A DNA stretch of 40,490 nucleotides from an uncultured Porphyromonadaceae bacterium. Its GTDB lineage: Bacteria; Bacteroidota; Bacteroidia; Bacteroidales; Muribaculaceae. The notes under the pieces are model-generated. The model ran no database searches. It saw only the letters and a list, made by a program, of their open reading frames with translations, and had not been told where the DNA came from. The DNA lies in contig CAMTMX010000021.1 of assembly GCA_947073495.1 (NCBI GenBank), positions 1 through 40,490 on the forward strand, given 5' to 3'. Each line of letters opens with the position of its first letter. The first letter of the stretch is position 1. Both the position numbers and the translations under genes were made by a program. Of the stretch, positions 1-8,059 are shown piece after piece.

Positions 1-23
1 CAATCTACAGAGCATAAAGATTT

Positions 24-1418
24 ATGATAAATCGTGTGTTGATAATAATAAAAGTGGTGCAGCTGCTTTATTCCTACCTTTTGACGGATAATCGTTTCAT
101 GTTGGAATCTCAACCTTTGGCACCGACAAAGGAGAAAAGATTCGCTTATAATCTTTATCTTGACATCCTGATGCTTATGATAAGGATTTCACAAAAAATC
201 GAGAAGCGAGGCGGTTATCTCCCGCTGCATGACACACGCTTCATTAAAAAGATACTCTCTGACGATAAGGTGAAGTCTCTTCAGATGAAATTCCGTCAGA
301 ATGAGTTTCCGTTTGAACGTCTTGTCGACGGTCTCGCGGAAAAAGTGAAGGAAAGCGGAATCTATAAAAACTTTCAGAAAAGGAGTGATGATGTGGAAGA
401 CGATCAGATATGGGAACGTATCTTCAATCTGATTCTCTATGTAGATCCGGCTCTCAACGCTTCAATCTCTAAAAGGGAGAATTTTACACTCAGGGGAGTT
501 GAGCGCATGAAAGAGATGATGACGGAGACATTTAAGAATTTCTATGCCTCACGTGATAATATAAGCGATGCGGTCAATACTCTTTCTGTAAGTATGGATA
601 AGGCAAGAGAGTTGTATTTCAGACTTCTTTTGCTTCCCGTAGAGCTTGTCAATCTCCGTCTCGATCAGATCGAGGAGAATAGGAACAAATATATACCTTC
701 CGATGAGGATCTGAATCCTAACATGAGATTTGTCGACAATGAATTGGTGGCGGCTCTACGGGAAGACGGAGACATGGCGGAGTATGTGGAGGATAATAAA
801 ATCTCATGGATCGCTGAAGACCGGCAGCTTCTTGAATCACTTCTGACAGCCGTAATGAACTCGGAGGTTTATCAGGATTACATGCGTTTCCCGGCAACAG
901 ATTTTCAGACTGATTGCGAGTTCTGGAGAGATATATTCAAATATGTTATCCTTAATGATGAAAATCTGCTCGATGCTCTTGAGACCAAATCTGTTTTCTG
1001 GAATGACGACCTTGAGATTATAAGCACGTTTGTGCTGAAAACTATCAGGAGATTTGAAGAAGGTTGCCCCGGTAACCGACCTGTGCTCCCGATGTATAAG
1101 GATGAGGAAGATGCACAGTTTGGTGTCAAGCTGTTTTCTGATGTTGTCAAGAATAAAGACGTCTATCGCAGGTATATAGATGATTCTATCGTGGGGGAAA
1201 AGTGGGATAGTGACCGACTGGCATTTATGGATGTGGTTGTGACAATGACCGCTTTGTCTGAGATAATCAATTTCCCAAAGATACCTCTCGTTGTCAGCAT
1301 AAACGAATATATTGAGATTGCCAAAAGCTACAGCACATCCAAGAGCGGGGCTTTTGTAAACGGTTTGTTGTTTTCTATCACCGAAAAACTTAGGGAGGAG
1401 AACAAAATCCACAAATAA
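24..1418 (+). CDS. nusB: Transcription antitermination factor NusB, long Bacteroidales form
   Basis: NusB binds boxA RNA with NusE (ribosomal protein S10) and supports antitermination of rRNA transcription in the cytoplasm. The identifying part is the C-terminus: residues 397-464 contain DRLAFMDVVV, then NEYIEIAKSY and STSKSGAFVNG, the conserved NusB core helices. The start MINRVLIIIKVVQLLYSYL matches the usual Bacteroidales NusB start, so the ATG at 24 is probably correct. At 464 aa the protein is much longer than E. coli NusB (139 aa) and longer than the roughly 310 aa I associate with Bacteroides. The extra length lies in the first half, about residues 25-180, before the segment LSVSMDKARELYFRLLLLP that aligns by eye with the normal N-terminal region. 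I do not recognise a separate domain there. yajC follows after 121 bp with its own promoter. Confidence 0.88.
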   Translation: MINRVLIIIKVVQLLYSYLLTDNRFMLESQPLAPTKEKRFAYNLYLDILMLMIRISQKIEKRGGYLPLHDTRFIKKILSDDKVKSLQMKFRQNEFPFERLVDGLAEKVKESGIYKNFQKRSDDVEDDQIWERIFNLILYVDPALNASISKRENFTLRGVERMKEMMTETFKNFYASRDNISDAVNTLSVSMDKARELYFRLLLLPVELVNLRLDQIEENRNKYIPSDEDLNPNMRFVDNELVAALREDGDMAEYVEDNKISWIAEDRQLLESLLTAVMNSEVYQDYMRFPATDFQTDCEFWRDIFKYVILNDENLLDALETKSVFWNDDLEIISTFVLKTIRRFEEGCPGNRPVLPMYKDEEDAQFGVKLFSDVVKNKDVYRRYIDDSIVGEKWDSDRLAFMDVVVTMTALSEIINFPKIPLVVSINEYIEIAKSYSTSKSGAFVNGLLFSITEKLREENKIHK

Positions 1419-1463
1419 ATATATTCTAAAGTAGCAACTGACTCCATTATTATCCGGATAAAT

Positions 1464-1495
1464 TTTGGAAAAGAGCGGAAAAGGTGCTAACTTTG
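1464..1495 (+). promoter_or_regulatory. Bacteroides-type promoter of yajC
   Basis: TTTG at 1464-1467, a 20-nt spacer, then TAACTTTG at 1488-1495, an exact match to the Bacteroidetes -33/-7 consensus (TTTG, N19-21, TAnnTTTG). It lies 44 bp upstream of the yajC start codon and gives the gene a promoter independent of nusB. Confidence 0.8.
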
Positions 1496-1539
1496 TAGAA
1501 ATAACAATTAATATTAATACCGAAACAACGTAGAAAATA

Positions 1540-1860
1540 ATGAACCTACTGAATTCAATATTCCTTTTGGAGGCACAAGCCCAGGGAGGAGGGCTTAGCG
1601 GAATGATCATGATCGTGGCCATGATTGCCATCTTTTACTTTTTCATGATTCGTCCTCAGTCTAAAAAACAGAAAGAGATAAAGAAAGCTCGTGAGGCTAT
1701 GCAGACCGGCGACAAGGTTATCACAGCCGGCGGTATCCACGGCAAGATTAAAGAAATCAGTGAGAACGTTATAATTATGGAAGTTGCTCCCGGCGTAAGC
1801 TTGAAAGTTGATAAATCGTCAGTTTATCCGGCAGCCGACAAACCGGCTGAAAAGAAATAA
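1540..1860 (+). CDS. yajC: Preprotein translocase subunit YajC
   Basis: YajC is the small accessory subunit associated with SecDF in the inner-membrane Sec translocon. The 106-aa protein has the family layout: one transmembrane helix at about residues 21-37, directly followed by the hallmark MIRPQSKKQKE, then a small beta-rich cytoplasmic domain (GDKVITAGGIHGKIKEI) and a lysine-rich tail. Length is normal for the family (about 85-115 aa). The start at 1540 is supported by the exact promoter at 1464-1495 and the AT-rich leader. A terminator hairpin lies 22 bp after the stop. Confidence 0.93.
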   Translation: MNLLNSIFLLEAQAQGGGLSGMIMIVAMIAIFYFFMIRPQSKKQKEIKKAREAMQTGDKVITAGGIHGKIKEISENVIIMEVAPGVSLKVDKSSVYPAADKPAEKK

Positions 1861-1881
1861 AACTTTAATAAAATATAAAAT

Positions 1882-1920
1882 TGCCGGAGGCATAAATCAC
1901 GCCACCGGCACTTTTTGTTT
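1882..1920 (+). terminator. Intrinsic terminator between yajC and the YbbR-like gene
   Basis: TGCCGG (1882-1887) pairs with CCGGCA (1905-1910). An inner GGC/GCC pairing extends the stem, which is followed by CTTTTTGTTT. It lies only 8 bp before the next start codon, so it may attenuate rather than fully separate the two genes. Confidence 0.7.
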
Positions 1921-1928
1921 GTGCAGTC

Positions 1929-2906
1929 ATGGAAATTAATCAGGAAGAAGTAAAAAACAGATGGCGACGGCTCAAGGGATCATCGGGCTTTCACAACATT
2001 GTGCTTTTCCTTGAATTTGTTGCCGTGAGTGCATTGTTCTGGCTTATCCTTGCCCTGAATGACAGTGCCCAAAATAATTTCAATGTGAAGGTTCAGCTAT
2101 CAAATGTTCCTGATACTGTAACTTTTATTTCGGATATTCCTGAAAAAATACATGTCAGTGTGAGAGATAAGGGGACTAATCTATGGCGTAACGGGATTTT
2201 GCGTCACCCGACATTGTCGATAAACTTTAAGGAATATGGTGATAATGGCGTGTTAAGATTTACAAAGAATGATTTGCTGTCGTCTTTAAAATCAGTATTC
2301 GGTTCCACCGCTCAAATCACGGCGCTGTCATTGGATTCCCTAAATCTCGTTTACACTGCAAATAAGGGGAAAAGGGTTCCTGTTTTGATAAATGCAAAGA
2401 TTATGCCTGCTTCAGGAAGCATCCAGGAAGGTGATGCGAGGTCTGTCCCTTCCAATGTGCTTGTTTATGCAGAACAGGATGTGCTTGACACCATCCATAA
2501 GGTTGTAACGGAGATGATAGACCTTATGGATATCTCTGAGACAACGGAGATAGACGTTGATATCAGGAAAATCAAAGGTGCCCGTATTCTGCCGTCGCAG
2601 GTAAAAGTGATGGTTCCTATTGAACCATTGGTTAAAAAAGAGGCATTGATAACAATAACTCCGGCAAATGTGCCGAAAGGGGAGAGCCTGTTGTTGTTCC
2701 CTTCAAAGGTGCCTGTTCAATATTATGTGGCTATGAGTAGATTGGGCGATGATGATGATCCTTCGATCGAGCTGCAGGTTGATTATAATCAGATTGAACA
2801 TTCATCGTCAGGGCGTCTTCATGTAGAAGTGATTAGGTATCCGGACCGTCTTCAGAATTTGTCTTTGAAGAATGACAGTGTAGAGTATACTATCGTCAAA
2901 AATTGA
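1929..2906 (+). CDS. YbbR/CdaR-like membrane-anchored protein
   Basis: A 325-aa protein with a short cytoplasmic N-terminus, one hydrophobic helix at about residues 23-43 and a long beta-rich extracytoplasmic part. The extracytoplasmic segments resemble YbbR repeats: FNVKVQLSNVPDTVTF, then VPVLINAKIMPASG, then LVYAEQDVLDTIHKV. In Firmicutes the YbbR protein CdaR regulates the diadenylate cyclase CdaA. In Bacteroidales a YbbR-like gene commonly sits next to coaE, as here (coaE starts 18 bp downstream), and its role is not established. The ATG at 1929 is the only start that keeps the membrane anchor. Family assignment is by pattern; function is inference. Confidence 0.75.
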   Translation: MEINQEEVKNRWRRLKGSSGFHNIVLFLEFVAVSALFWLILALNDSAQNNFNVKVQLSNVPDTVTFISDIPEKIHVSVRDKGTNLWRNGILRHPTLSINFKEYGDNGVLRFTKNDLLSSLKSVFGSTAQITALSLDSLNLVYTANKGKRVPVLINAKIMPASGSIQEGDARSVPSNVLVYAEQDVLDTIHKVVTEMIDLMDISETTEIDVDIRKIKGARILPSQVKVMVPIEPLVKKEALITITPANVPKGESLLLFPSKVPVQYYVAMSRLGDDDDPSIELQVDYNQIEHSSSGRLHVEVIRYPDRLQNLSLKNDSVEYTIVKN

Positions 2907-2924
2907 ATTCAAGAATATTCCGGT

Positions 2925-3518
2925 ATGGACGAGAAATGCATAATTGGAATCACAGGGGGTATCGGCGCCGGTAAAAGTGTTGTGTCAAGAATTCTTAGAT
3001 TAAAAGGATATCCTGTGTATGATTGTGACTATGAGGCTAAAAGGCTTATGGACAATAACAAGGATGTAATTTTTCTGTTGAAGGAATTGTTGGGCGAAGG
3101 TATCTATACGGACGATGGGAAACTTGATAGAAAACTGATGTCGCGGAAGATATTCTCAGATGATGAAATCAGGCTCGGAGTCAATAAGATTGTTCACGAG
3201 GCGGTGAGAAATGACTTCCTTGGTTGGGCGGGGCAGTTTCCTTCACCTGTGTTTGTAGAATCGGCTATTCTTTCTACAAGTCTGATGGATAGATTCTGCA
3301 CAAATGTCTGGCTGATAGATGCTCCGGAAGGGATAAGAGTGGAGAGGGTAAAAAAGAGAAATGGATTGACAGAAGAGGAGATTCTGGCTCGTATTGCCTC
3401 GCAAGCGAGGGAATTTGATCTTCTGCCTAAGACAAAAATGGAAACCATTGACAATAGCGGGGATAGCTCTCTGCTTTATCAAATAGATAAATTATTAGAT
3501 TCATCAAATCAAATATAA
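2925..3518 (+). CDS. coaE: Dephospho-CoA kinase
   Basis: Catalyses the last step of coenzyme A synthesis, ATP-dependent 3'-phosphorylation of dephospho-CoA in the cytosol. The P-loop GGIGAGKS is at residues 11-18, followed by the substrate-binding segment VYDCDYEAKRLM and the lid segment RVKKRNGLTEEEILARIASQ. The 197 aa are normal for the family. It follows the YbbR-like gene by 18 bp and precedes the DUF5606 gene by 5 bp, so these three probably form one transcription unit. Confidence 0.93.
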   Translation: MDEKCIIGITGGIGAGKSVVSRILRLKGYPVYDCDYEAKRLMDNNKDVIFLLKELLGEGIYTDDGKLDRKLMSRKIFSDDEIRLGVNKIVHEAVRNDFLGWAGQFPSPVFVESAILSTSLMDRFCTNVWLIDAPEGIRVERVKKRNGLTEEEILARIASQAREFDLLPKTKMETIDNSGDSSLLYQIDKLLDSSNQI

Positions 3519-3523
3519 GAAAC

Positions 3524-3961
3524 ATGCTTAGAGAAATTTTAGCAATCACCGGTAAGCCCGGTCTGTTTCGCATTGTGTCGCAAGGCAACAGAATGCTTGT
3601 GGTTGAGGAACTCAAAACCAAAAAGCGTTTTCCTGCCCACGCGCGCGACAAAGTGGTGTCATTAGGGGATATCGCCATGTATACTGACTCAGGCGATAAA
3701 CCGCTTGGTGAGATTCTTGATCTTGTCTATGCCCACAATGAGGGAAAGGCAATAGATGTGAAGAAACTTATGGCCGACGGTAAACTCCGTGAAGAATTTG
3801 AAGCTGTTATTCCCGATTTCGACAAGGAGCGTGTCTATGACAACGATATTAAGAAACTCTTTACATGGTATAACATTCTTGTGGAAGAGGGGATGTCAAA
3901 ATTTGCAGAAGAGGAGCCTGCGGAGGGAGAAGTATCGGAAGATAATAAGGAAGCTGAATAA
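3524..3961 (+). CDS. DUF5606 domain protein
   Basis: A 145-aa soluble protein with no signal peptide or membrane helix. The N-terminus LREILAITGKPGLFRIVSQG and the block AHARDKVVSLGDIAMYT are what I recognise as the DUF5606 family, a Bacteroidetes-restricted family of unknown function. The C-terminal 20 residues are strongly acidic and probably disordered. It starts 5 bp after coaE and is followed by a terminator hairpin, making it the last gene of the unit. No function is assigned. Confidence 0.8.
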   Translation: MLREILAITGKPGLFRIVSQGNRMLVVEELKTKKRFPAHARDKVVSLGDIAMYTDSGDKPLGEILDLVYAHNEGKAIDVKKLMADGKLREEFEAVIPDFDKERVYDNDIKKLFTWYNILVEEGMSKFAEEEPAEGEVSEDNKEAE

Positions 3962-3983
3962 TCCGGCTTTTTGTAATACATGT

Positions 3984-4021
3984 CAGGGCAGTTCAATATA
4001 AGTGTTGATCTGCCCTGTCTG
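3984..4021 (+). terminator. Terminator after the DUF5606 gene
   Basis: CAGGGCAG (3984-3991) pairs perfectly with CTGCCCTG (4010-4017) around an 18-nt loop, followed by a modest T-rich stretch. It ends the coaE/DUF5606 transcript and separates it from the carbohydrate operon. Confidence 0.65.
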
Positions 4022-4111
4022 TTTATGGTGAGGTCAAATAATTCAGGGAGTTGAGCTACGGATATGTATGATAAAGATATATTTAAGCATTTATGATCGT
4101 CTATTATTGAG

Positions 4112-4119
4112 TAACTTTG
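4112..4119 (+). promoter_or_regulatory. Likely -7 element for the esterase/GH67 operon
   Basis: TAACTTTG at 4112-4119 matches the -7 consensus and lies 26 bp before the esterase start. I do not see a good TTTG at -33, which could mean an activator is needed; that is inference. Confidence 0.45.
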
Positions 4120-4145
4120 CTTTAATATAACCTAAATATGTTTGT

Positions 4146-5777
4146 ATGAAGCGTAATCGAGTTTTGCTTGCTTTCAGTTTTGTTGTCATGATGGTGCAAC
4201 CGGTCAGATCCGAGGTTTCTCTCCCGGATATACTGGCTGATGGAATGATGGTTCAAAGGGATGTCCCTGTACGTTTATGGGGACATGCCGATCCTCAGGA
4301 AAAGGTGGTGGCATCATGTGGACCGAACAATGTGGAGACCGTAGCCGACAGTTGCGGTAATTGGAGTCTTGAATTGCCCCCGTTATCTTCGGGCGGTCCT
4401 TATTCAATCACCATCAACAGCAATGTATTGGAAAATGTGATCGCAGGAGATGTGTTTTTATGTTCCGGGCAATCGAATATGGAGTTGCCGATAGCGCGTG
4501 TCACCGATCTTTTTGCTGATGAAGTTGCGGAATATAGTAATGATAATATTAGATATTTTCAAGCAGATAAGTTATTTGATTTCCATGCGGAATGCGATAA
4601 CGTGAAAGGTAAATGGAGTGTTCTGACGCCAAAGACAGCACGGTCTTATTCTGCATTATGCTATTTCTTTGCAAAGAAATTGAACGAAGATACAGGAGTG
4701 CCGGTAGGGATTATTAATTGTAGCTGGGGGGGTACACCGATAGAGGCATGGATAGGTCGCGAAAATCTTCAGGCATATCCGATGGCGATAAATAAGTTGA
4801 AACTCTATGAAGATGATGGATACCGGGATAGAATTAAATGCCTTGAAAGTGAAAATTTTAGCAGGTGGAGTAAGATTCTGTATGAGACGGATCCCGGCAT
4901 ACAGTCACCTGTAAAATGGTATGTACCCGAATATGATGACTCTTCATGGATGGCTGTAGATGTGCCGGGAGAATATGGCTCGGCTGAGAAAAGTTGGGGA
5001 TCGGACGGACTTAATCCTATAAACGGAAGTCATTGGTTTCGGAAAACAATCGATGTTCCCTCCCGCTTAGCCGGTAAGGATGCAACCGTGCGGTTAGGAT
5101 GTATTGTGGATGCAGATTCCGTATTCTTTAATGGAGAATTTATAGGGACCACATCTTATCAATATCCTCCGAGAATATATTCAGTTCCGGGAAATCTCGT
5201 CAAATCCGGGAAAAATCAGATCACAGTGAGATTAATAAGTCAGAATGGGTTCCCACATTTTATATCGGAAAAACCGTATAAATTTATTTCCGGTAAGGAG
5301 GAAATCTCTCTTGAGGGGGAATGGAAGTATAATCCGGGTGTCAGAATGACTTCCGGTCCTGCAATGGAATTTTATTGTTATGTGCCTACTGTGCTTTATA
5401 ACTCCATGATTCATCCGCTTGCAGGATTGCCGCTGTCCGGGGTTGTATGGTATCAGGGAGAATCGAATGTTGGGAGACATAATCAATATTCATCTTTGTT
5501 ACAGATCCTGATGCAAAATTGGAGAACCGTTTGGGATGATTCCGATCTGCCTTTTTATGTGGTTGAGCTTGCCGGGTTCCTTCATCCTTCTGACAAGGCT
5601 GGTCGCAGCGCATGGGACAAGATGCGTAAATCGCAGGCGGCTGGTGTGGCTGAATCACATAATGCCTGGCTGATTAAAAACAGTGACCTTGGAGAATGGA
5701 ATGATATTCATCCTCTTGATAAGAAAACACTTGGGGCACGTGTGGCAGAAGCTGTTATTAATTCACGCAAAAGATAA
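4146..5777 (+). CDS. SGNH-family acetylesterase, annotated type 'sialate O-acetylesterase'
   Basis: An exported carbohydrate esterase of 543 aa. An N-terminal signal peptide (about residues 1-22) is followed by the LPDILADGMMVQRD start typical of the family. The SGNH block GQSN has the nucleophile at Ser110, a glycine-rich block GGTPIEAWIG lies near 195-205, GVVWYQGESN near 431-441 and the catalytic Asp/His block NDIHP near 519-523. A beta-sandwich insert (about 280-400) separates the halves of the catalytic domain, as in many Bacteroidetes homologues. Enzymes of this type remove acetyl groups from sialic acids, or from xylan and related glycans. The stop is 2 bp before the GH67 gene, which favours acetylated glucuronoxylan as substrate over sialic acid (inference). 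Confidence 0.85.
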   Translation: MKRNRVLLAFSFVVMMVQPVRSEVSLPDILADGMMVQRDVPVRLWGHADPQEKVVASCGPNNVETVADSCGNWSLELPPLSSGGPYSITINSNVLENVIAGDVFLCSGQSNMELPIARVTDLFADEVAEYSNDNIRYFQADKLFDFHAECDNVKGKWSVLTPKTARSYSALCYFFAKKLNEDTGVPVGIINCSWGGTPIEAWIGRENLQAYPMAINKLKLYEDDGYRDRIKCLESENFSRWSKILYETDPGIQSPVKWYVPEYDDSSWMAVDVPGEYGSAEKSWGSDGLNPINGSHWFRKTIDVPSRLAGKDATVRLGCIVDADSVFFNGEFIGTTSYQYPPRIYSVPGNLVKSGKNQITVRLISQNGFPHFISEKPYKFISGKEEISLEGEWKYNPGVRMTSGPAMEFYCYVPTVLYNSMIHPLAGLPLSGVVWYQGESNVGRHNQYSSLLQILMQNWRTVWDDSDLPFYVVELAGFLHPSDKAGRSAWDKMRKSQAAGVAESHNAWLIKNSDLGEWNDIHPLDKKTLGARVAEAVINSRKR

Positions 5778-5779
5778 CG

Positions 5780-7630
5780 ATGAGGATGAAAAGTTTAGTC
5801 ATAGTGTATTTCGTGGCGGTATGTTTATGTTTCACTGCGGTCGCGAATGATGAATCATACAGAATTCTGCCCGGAGCTTCTCCTGTTGTTGAGGCTGCTT
5901 CCCCGACAGGGCGATTGTATGGGGAAAATCATTTGAAACGTTTGAAAGCGCTTGGAATAGAAGTGTCGGACACTATTGTCTCATCTCCGGCATTTTCATT
6001 GAGAATATTGAATCATTGGGATAATCTTGACGGCACTGTTGAACGGGGGTATGCCGGTAAAAGCCTTTGGAATTGGGACGAATTGCCCGCTAAAGTTTCT
6101 CCAAGGTATGCGGAATATGCGGCGATGTGTGCGGCTGTCGGCATCAATGGCACGGTTCTCAATAATGTGAATGCCTCATCCAACATTCTGACATATGAAT
6201 ACCTTGAAAAAGTGAAGGCGCTTGCCGATGTGTTCCGACCGTATGGGATGAAAGTCTATTTATCCGCAAATTTCGCTGCACCGATGCAGATCGGCGGTCT
6301 TCCGGATGCTGACCCTCTCAATAAGGATGTTGTGGTATGGTGGGGAGATAAGGTTAAGGAAATATATCAATTGATACCAGATTTCGGGGGATTCCTGGTC
6401 AAAGCTAATTCCGAAGGTCAACCTGGTCCATGCGATTTCGGGAGAAGTCATGCACAGGGAGCCAATATGCTTGCCTCTGTAATTAGACCATACGGAGGTA
6501 TAATCATGTGGCGTGCTTTTGTGTATTCTCCCGGTGATGCAGACAGGGCGAAACAGGCATATCTTGAATTCAAACCGCTTGACGGTGAATTTGAAGATAA
6601 TGTGATTGTGCAGATAAAAAACGGACCTGTCGATTTTCAACCGAGAGAGCCGTTCAGTCCGTTGCTTGTGGATATGCCGGGCACTTTGACGATGCCTGAA
6701 CTTCAGATCACACAGGAGTATCTCGGACACAGTAACCATCTGGCTTATCTTGCCCCAATGTGGTCAGAATTGTTTTCTTTTGTTTCTCCCGAAAGTCAGG
6801 CAGGTGTTGCGGGAGTGGCTAATATTGGTGATTCCTACAATTTTACGTCTCATCCTTTTGCACGAGCCAATTGGTATGCTTTTGGCAGACTTGCCTGGGA
6901 TCCGTCGTTGTCGCCAGAGCAGATAGCCCGGGAGTGGGTGGCTCTTGAATTGAAACCTTCTTCCAAAAAGAGTGAAGACAGAATCGTTGACATGATGATC
7001 CGGTCGCGTGAGGCTGTGGTTGATTATATGATGCCTATGGGTTTGCATCATCTTTTTGCGTTTGGTCATCATTATGGACCTGAACCGTGGTGCGATCCGG
7101 AGGGTGCACGGGAGGATTGGCTTCCACGGTATTATCATAGGGCGGATTCTGTCGGGATCGGTTTTGACCGCACTCAGACAGGGAGTGATGCCGTGTCACA
7201 ATATCCGTTGCCATACTCTGAGGAGTATGCATCAATAGAGAAATGTCCGGAGGAGTATCTGCTATGGTTTCATCATGTGGGTTGGTCAGACAGAATTACG
7301 ACAGGAGAGACTCTTTGGGAAGCATTATGCCATCACTATGAGCGTGGGGTGAATGAGACTGAAAAATTTATTGAGGATTGGAATGCCTGCGAACAGGATA
7401 TCGCAGATAAGGTTCTTTTTGCGGATGTGGCGGAAAGGTTGGAAATTCAGGCTAAGGATGCAAGGTGGTGGAAAGATGCCTGCCTGTTGTATTTTCAAGA
7501 AATAAATGGATTGGAATTTCCTGATTTTGTAACTCCGGCAGTACGGACTCTTGATGAGTATAAGGCAGTCGATCTTGGAATTGATAATTTTACCTGTCCC
7601 TCAGGAAAATTGCTTGACAGTATGCGTTGA
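5780..7630 (+). CDS. GH67 alpha-glucuronidase with abbreviated N-terminus
   Basis: Removes (4-O-methyl)-glucuronic acid from the ends of xylo-oligosaccharides. A signal peptide (about residues 1-22) suggests a periplasmic enzyme. The GH67 core is clear: LRILNHWDNLDGTVERGYAG (73-92), SLWNW, then GGFLVKANSEGQPGP with the candidate acid Glu212, and QIKNGPVDFQPREP. At 616 aa it is shorter than characterised GH67 enzymes (roughly 680-720 aa). The loss is at the N-terminus: only about 20 residues separate the signal peptide from the GRLYGENHLKRL segment, where a separate N-terminal domain of about 100 residues is expected. It is co-transcribed with the esterase. No transporter or SusCD pair is adjacent, so this is an orphan fragment of a xylan-type locus. 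Confidence 0.9.
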   Translation: MRMKSLVIVYFVAVCLCFTAVANDESYRILPGASPVVEAASPTGRLYGENHLKRLKALGIEVSDTIVSSPAFSLRILNHWDNLDGTVERGYAGKSLWNWDELPAKVSPRYAEYAAMCAAVGINGTVLNNVNASSNILTYEYLEKVKALADVFRPYGMKVYLSANFAAPMQIGGLPDADPLNKDVVVWWGDKVKEIYQLIPDFGGFLVKANSEGQPGPCDFGRSHAQGANMLASVIRPYGGIIMWRAFVYSPGDADRAKQAYLEFKPLDGEFEDNVIVQIKNGPVDFQPREPFSPLLVDMPGTLTMPELQITQEYLGHSNHLAYLAPMWSELFSFVSPESQAGVAGVANIGDSYNFTSHPFARANWYAFGRLAWDPSLSPEQIAREWVALELKPSSKKSEDRIVDMMIRSREAVVDYMMPMGLHHLFAFGHHYGPEPWCDPEGAREDWLPRYYHRADSVGIGFDRTQTGSDAVSQYPLPYSEEYASIEKCPEEYLLWFHHVGWSDRITTGETLWEALCHHYERGVNETEKFIEDWNACEQDIADKVLFADVAERLEIQAKDARWWKDACLLYFQEINGLEFPDFVTPAVRTLDEYKAVDLGIDNFTCPSGKLLDSMR

Positions 7631-7686
7631 AATTGCTTTTGATTCTCAATAAGGTCGCATTCCTTAAAGAAAGTGGTAGATTAGTT

Positions 7687-7720
7687 ACCATTCCGGGACT
7701 TTATATAGTTCCGGAATGGT
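7687..7720. terminator. Shared hairpin between convergent genes
   Basis: ACCATTCCGG (7687-7696) pairs with CCGGAATGGT (7711-7720). Three more inner pairs give a 13-bp stem with an 8-nt loop. It lies between the GH67 stop and the convergent small gene. There is no long T tract on either side, so it may work as a transcript-end hairpin in both directions. Confidence 0.6.
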
Positions 7721-7729
7721 GACAGCTTA

Positions 7730-7954
7730 TTAATTAAATACGCCATAAATGAGGATTAATAAAGCTCCGGCTATCCACATGATATTGGCAGCCCTTGCAT
7801 CAATACGCCTTTTCTGTTTCATCAGTCTGATAGCGCTTACTCTCTCTCCGATCCGTCGGGGAGTGAGTGCTCTCACTTCCGAGTGGGCGTCAAGTCGGAG
7901 CCAAATTGATAAGATGCATCCGACAAAAAAGATAATAATACCAGCTACAAACAT
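7730..7954 (-). CDS. Small membrane protein of unknown function
   Basis: A 74-aa protein with a hydrophobic helix at the N-terminus (VAGIIIFFVGCILSIWL) and another at the C-terminus (IMWIAGALLILIYGVF), separated by an arginine/lysine-rich loop of about 40 residues containing RRIGERVSAIRLMKQKRR. This two-helix hairpin with a basic loop is coherent for a real inner-membrane protein, while the overlapping plus-strand frame is not. I do not recognise the family. It converges with the GH67 gene and shares the hairpin at 7687-7720. Confidence 0.55.
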   Translation of the reverse strand: MFVAGIIIFFVGCILSIWLRLDAHSEVRALTPRRIGERVSAIRLMKQKRRIDARAANIMWIAGALLILIYGVFN

Positions 7955-8059
7955 AGTTTCGATTTTTAGAACATTCCGTATATTCTAAAAAACGACAATG
8001 TCGGAGAATGGTTTACGTTCCAATATGTTAATAAATCTGATGGATATCTCTTTGTTGCA

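Noticed and set aside
837..1631. Long minus-strand frame opposite nusB/yajC
   Set aside because: Antisense shadow of two clearly recognised genes; its product has no coherent domain.
7749..7988. Plus-strand small protein opposite the 74-aa membrane protein
   Set aside because: It has no membrane topology or family logic, while the minus-strand frame has two clean helices.
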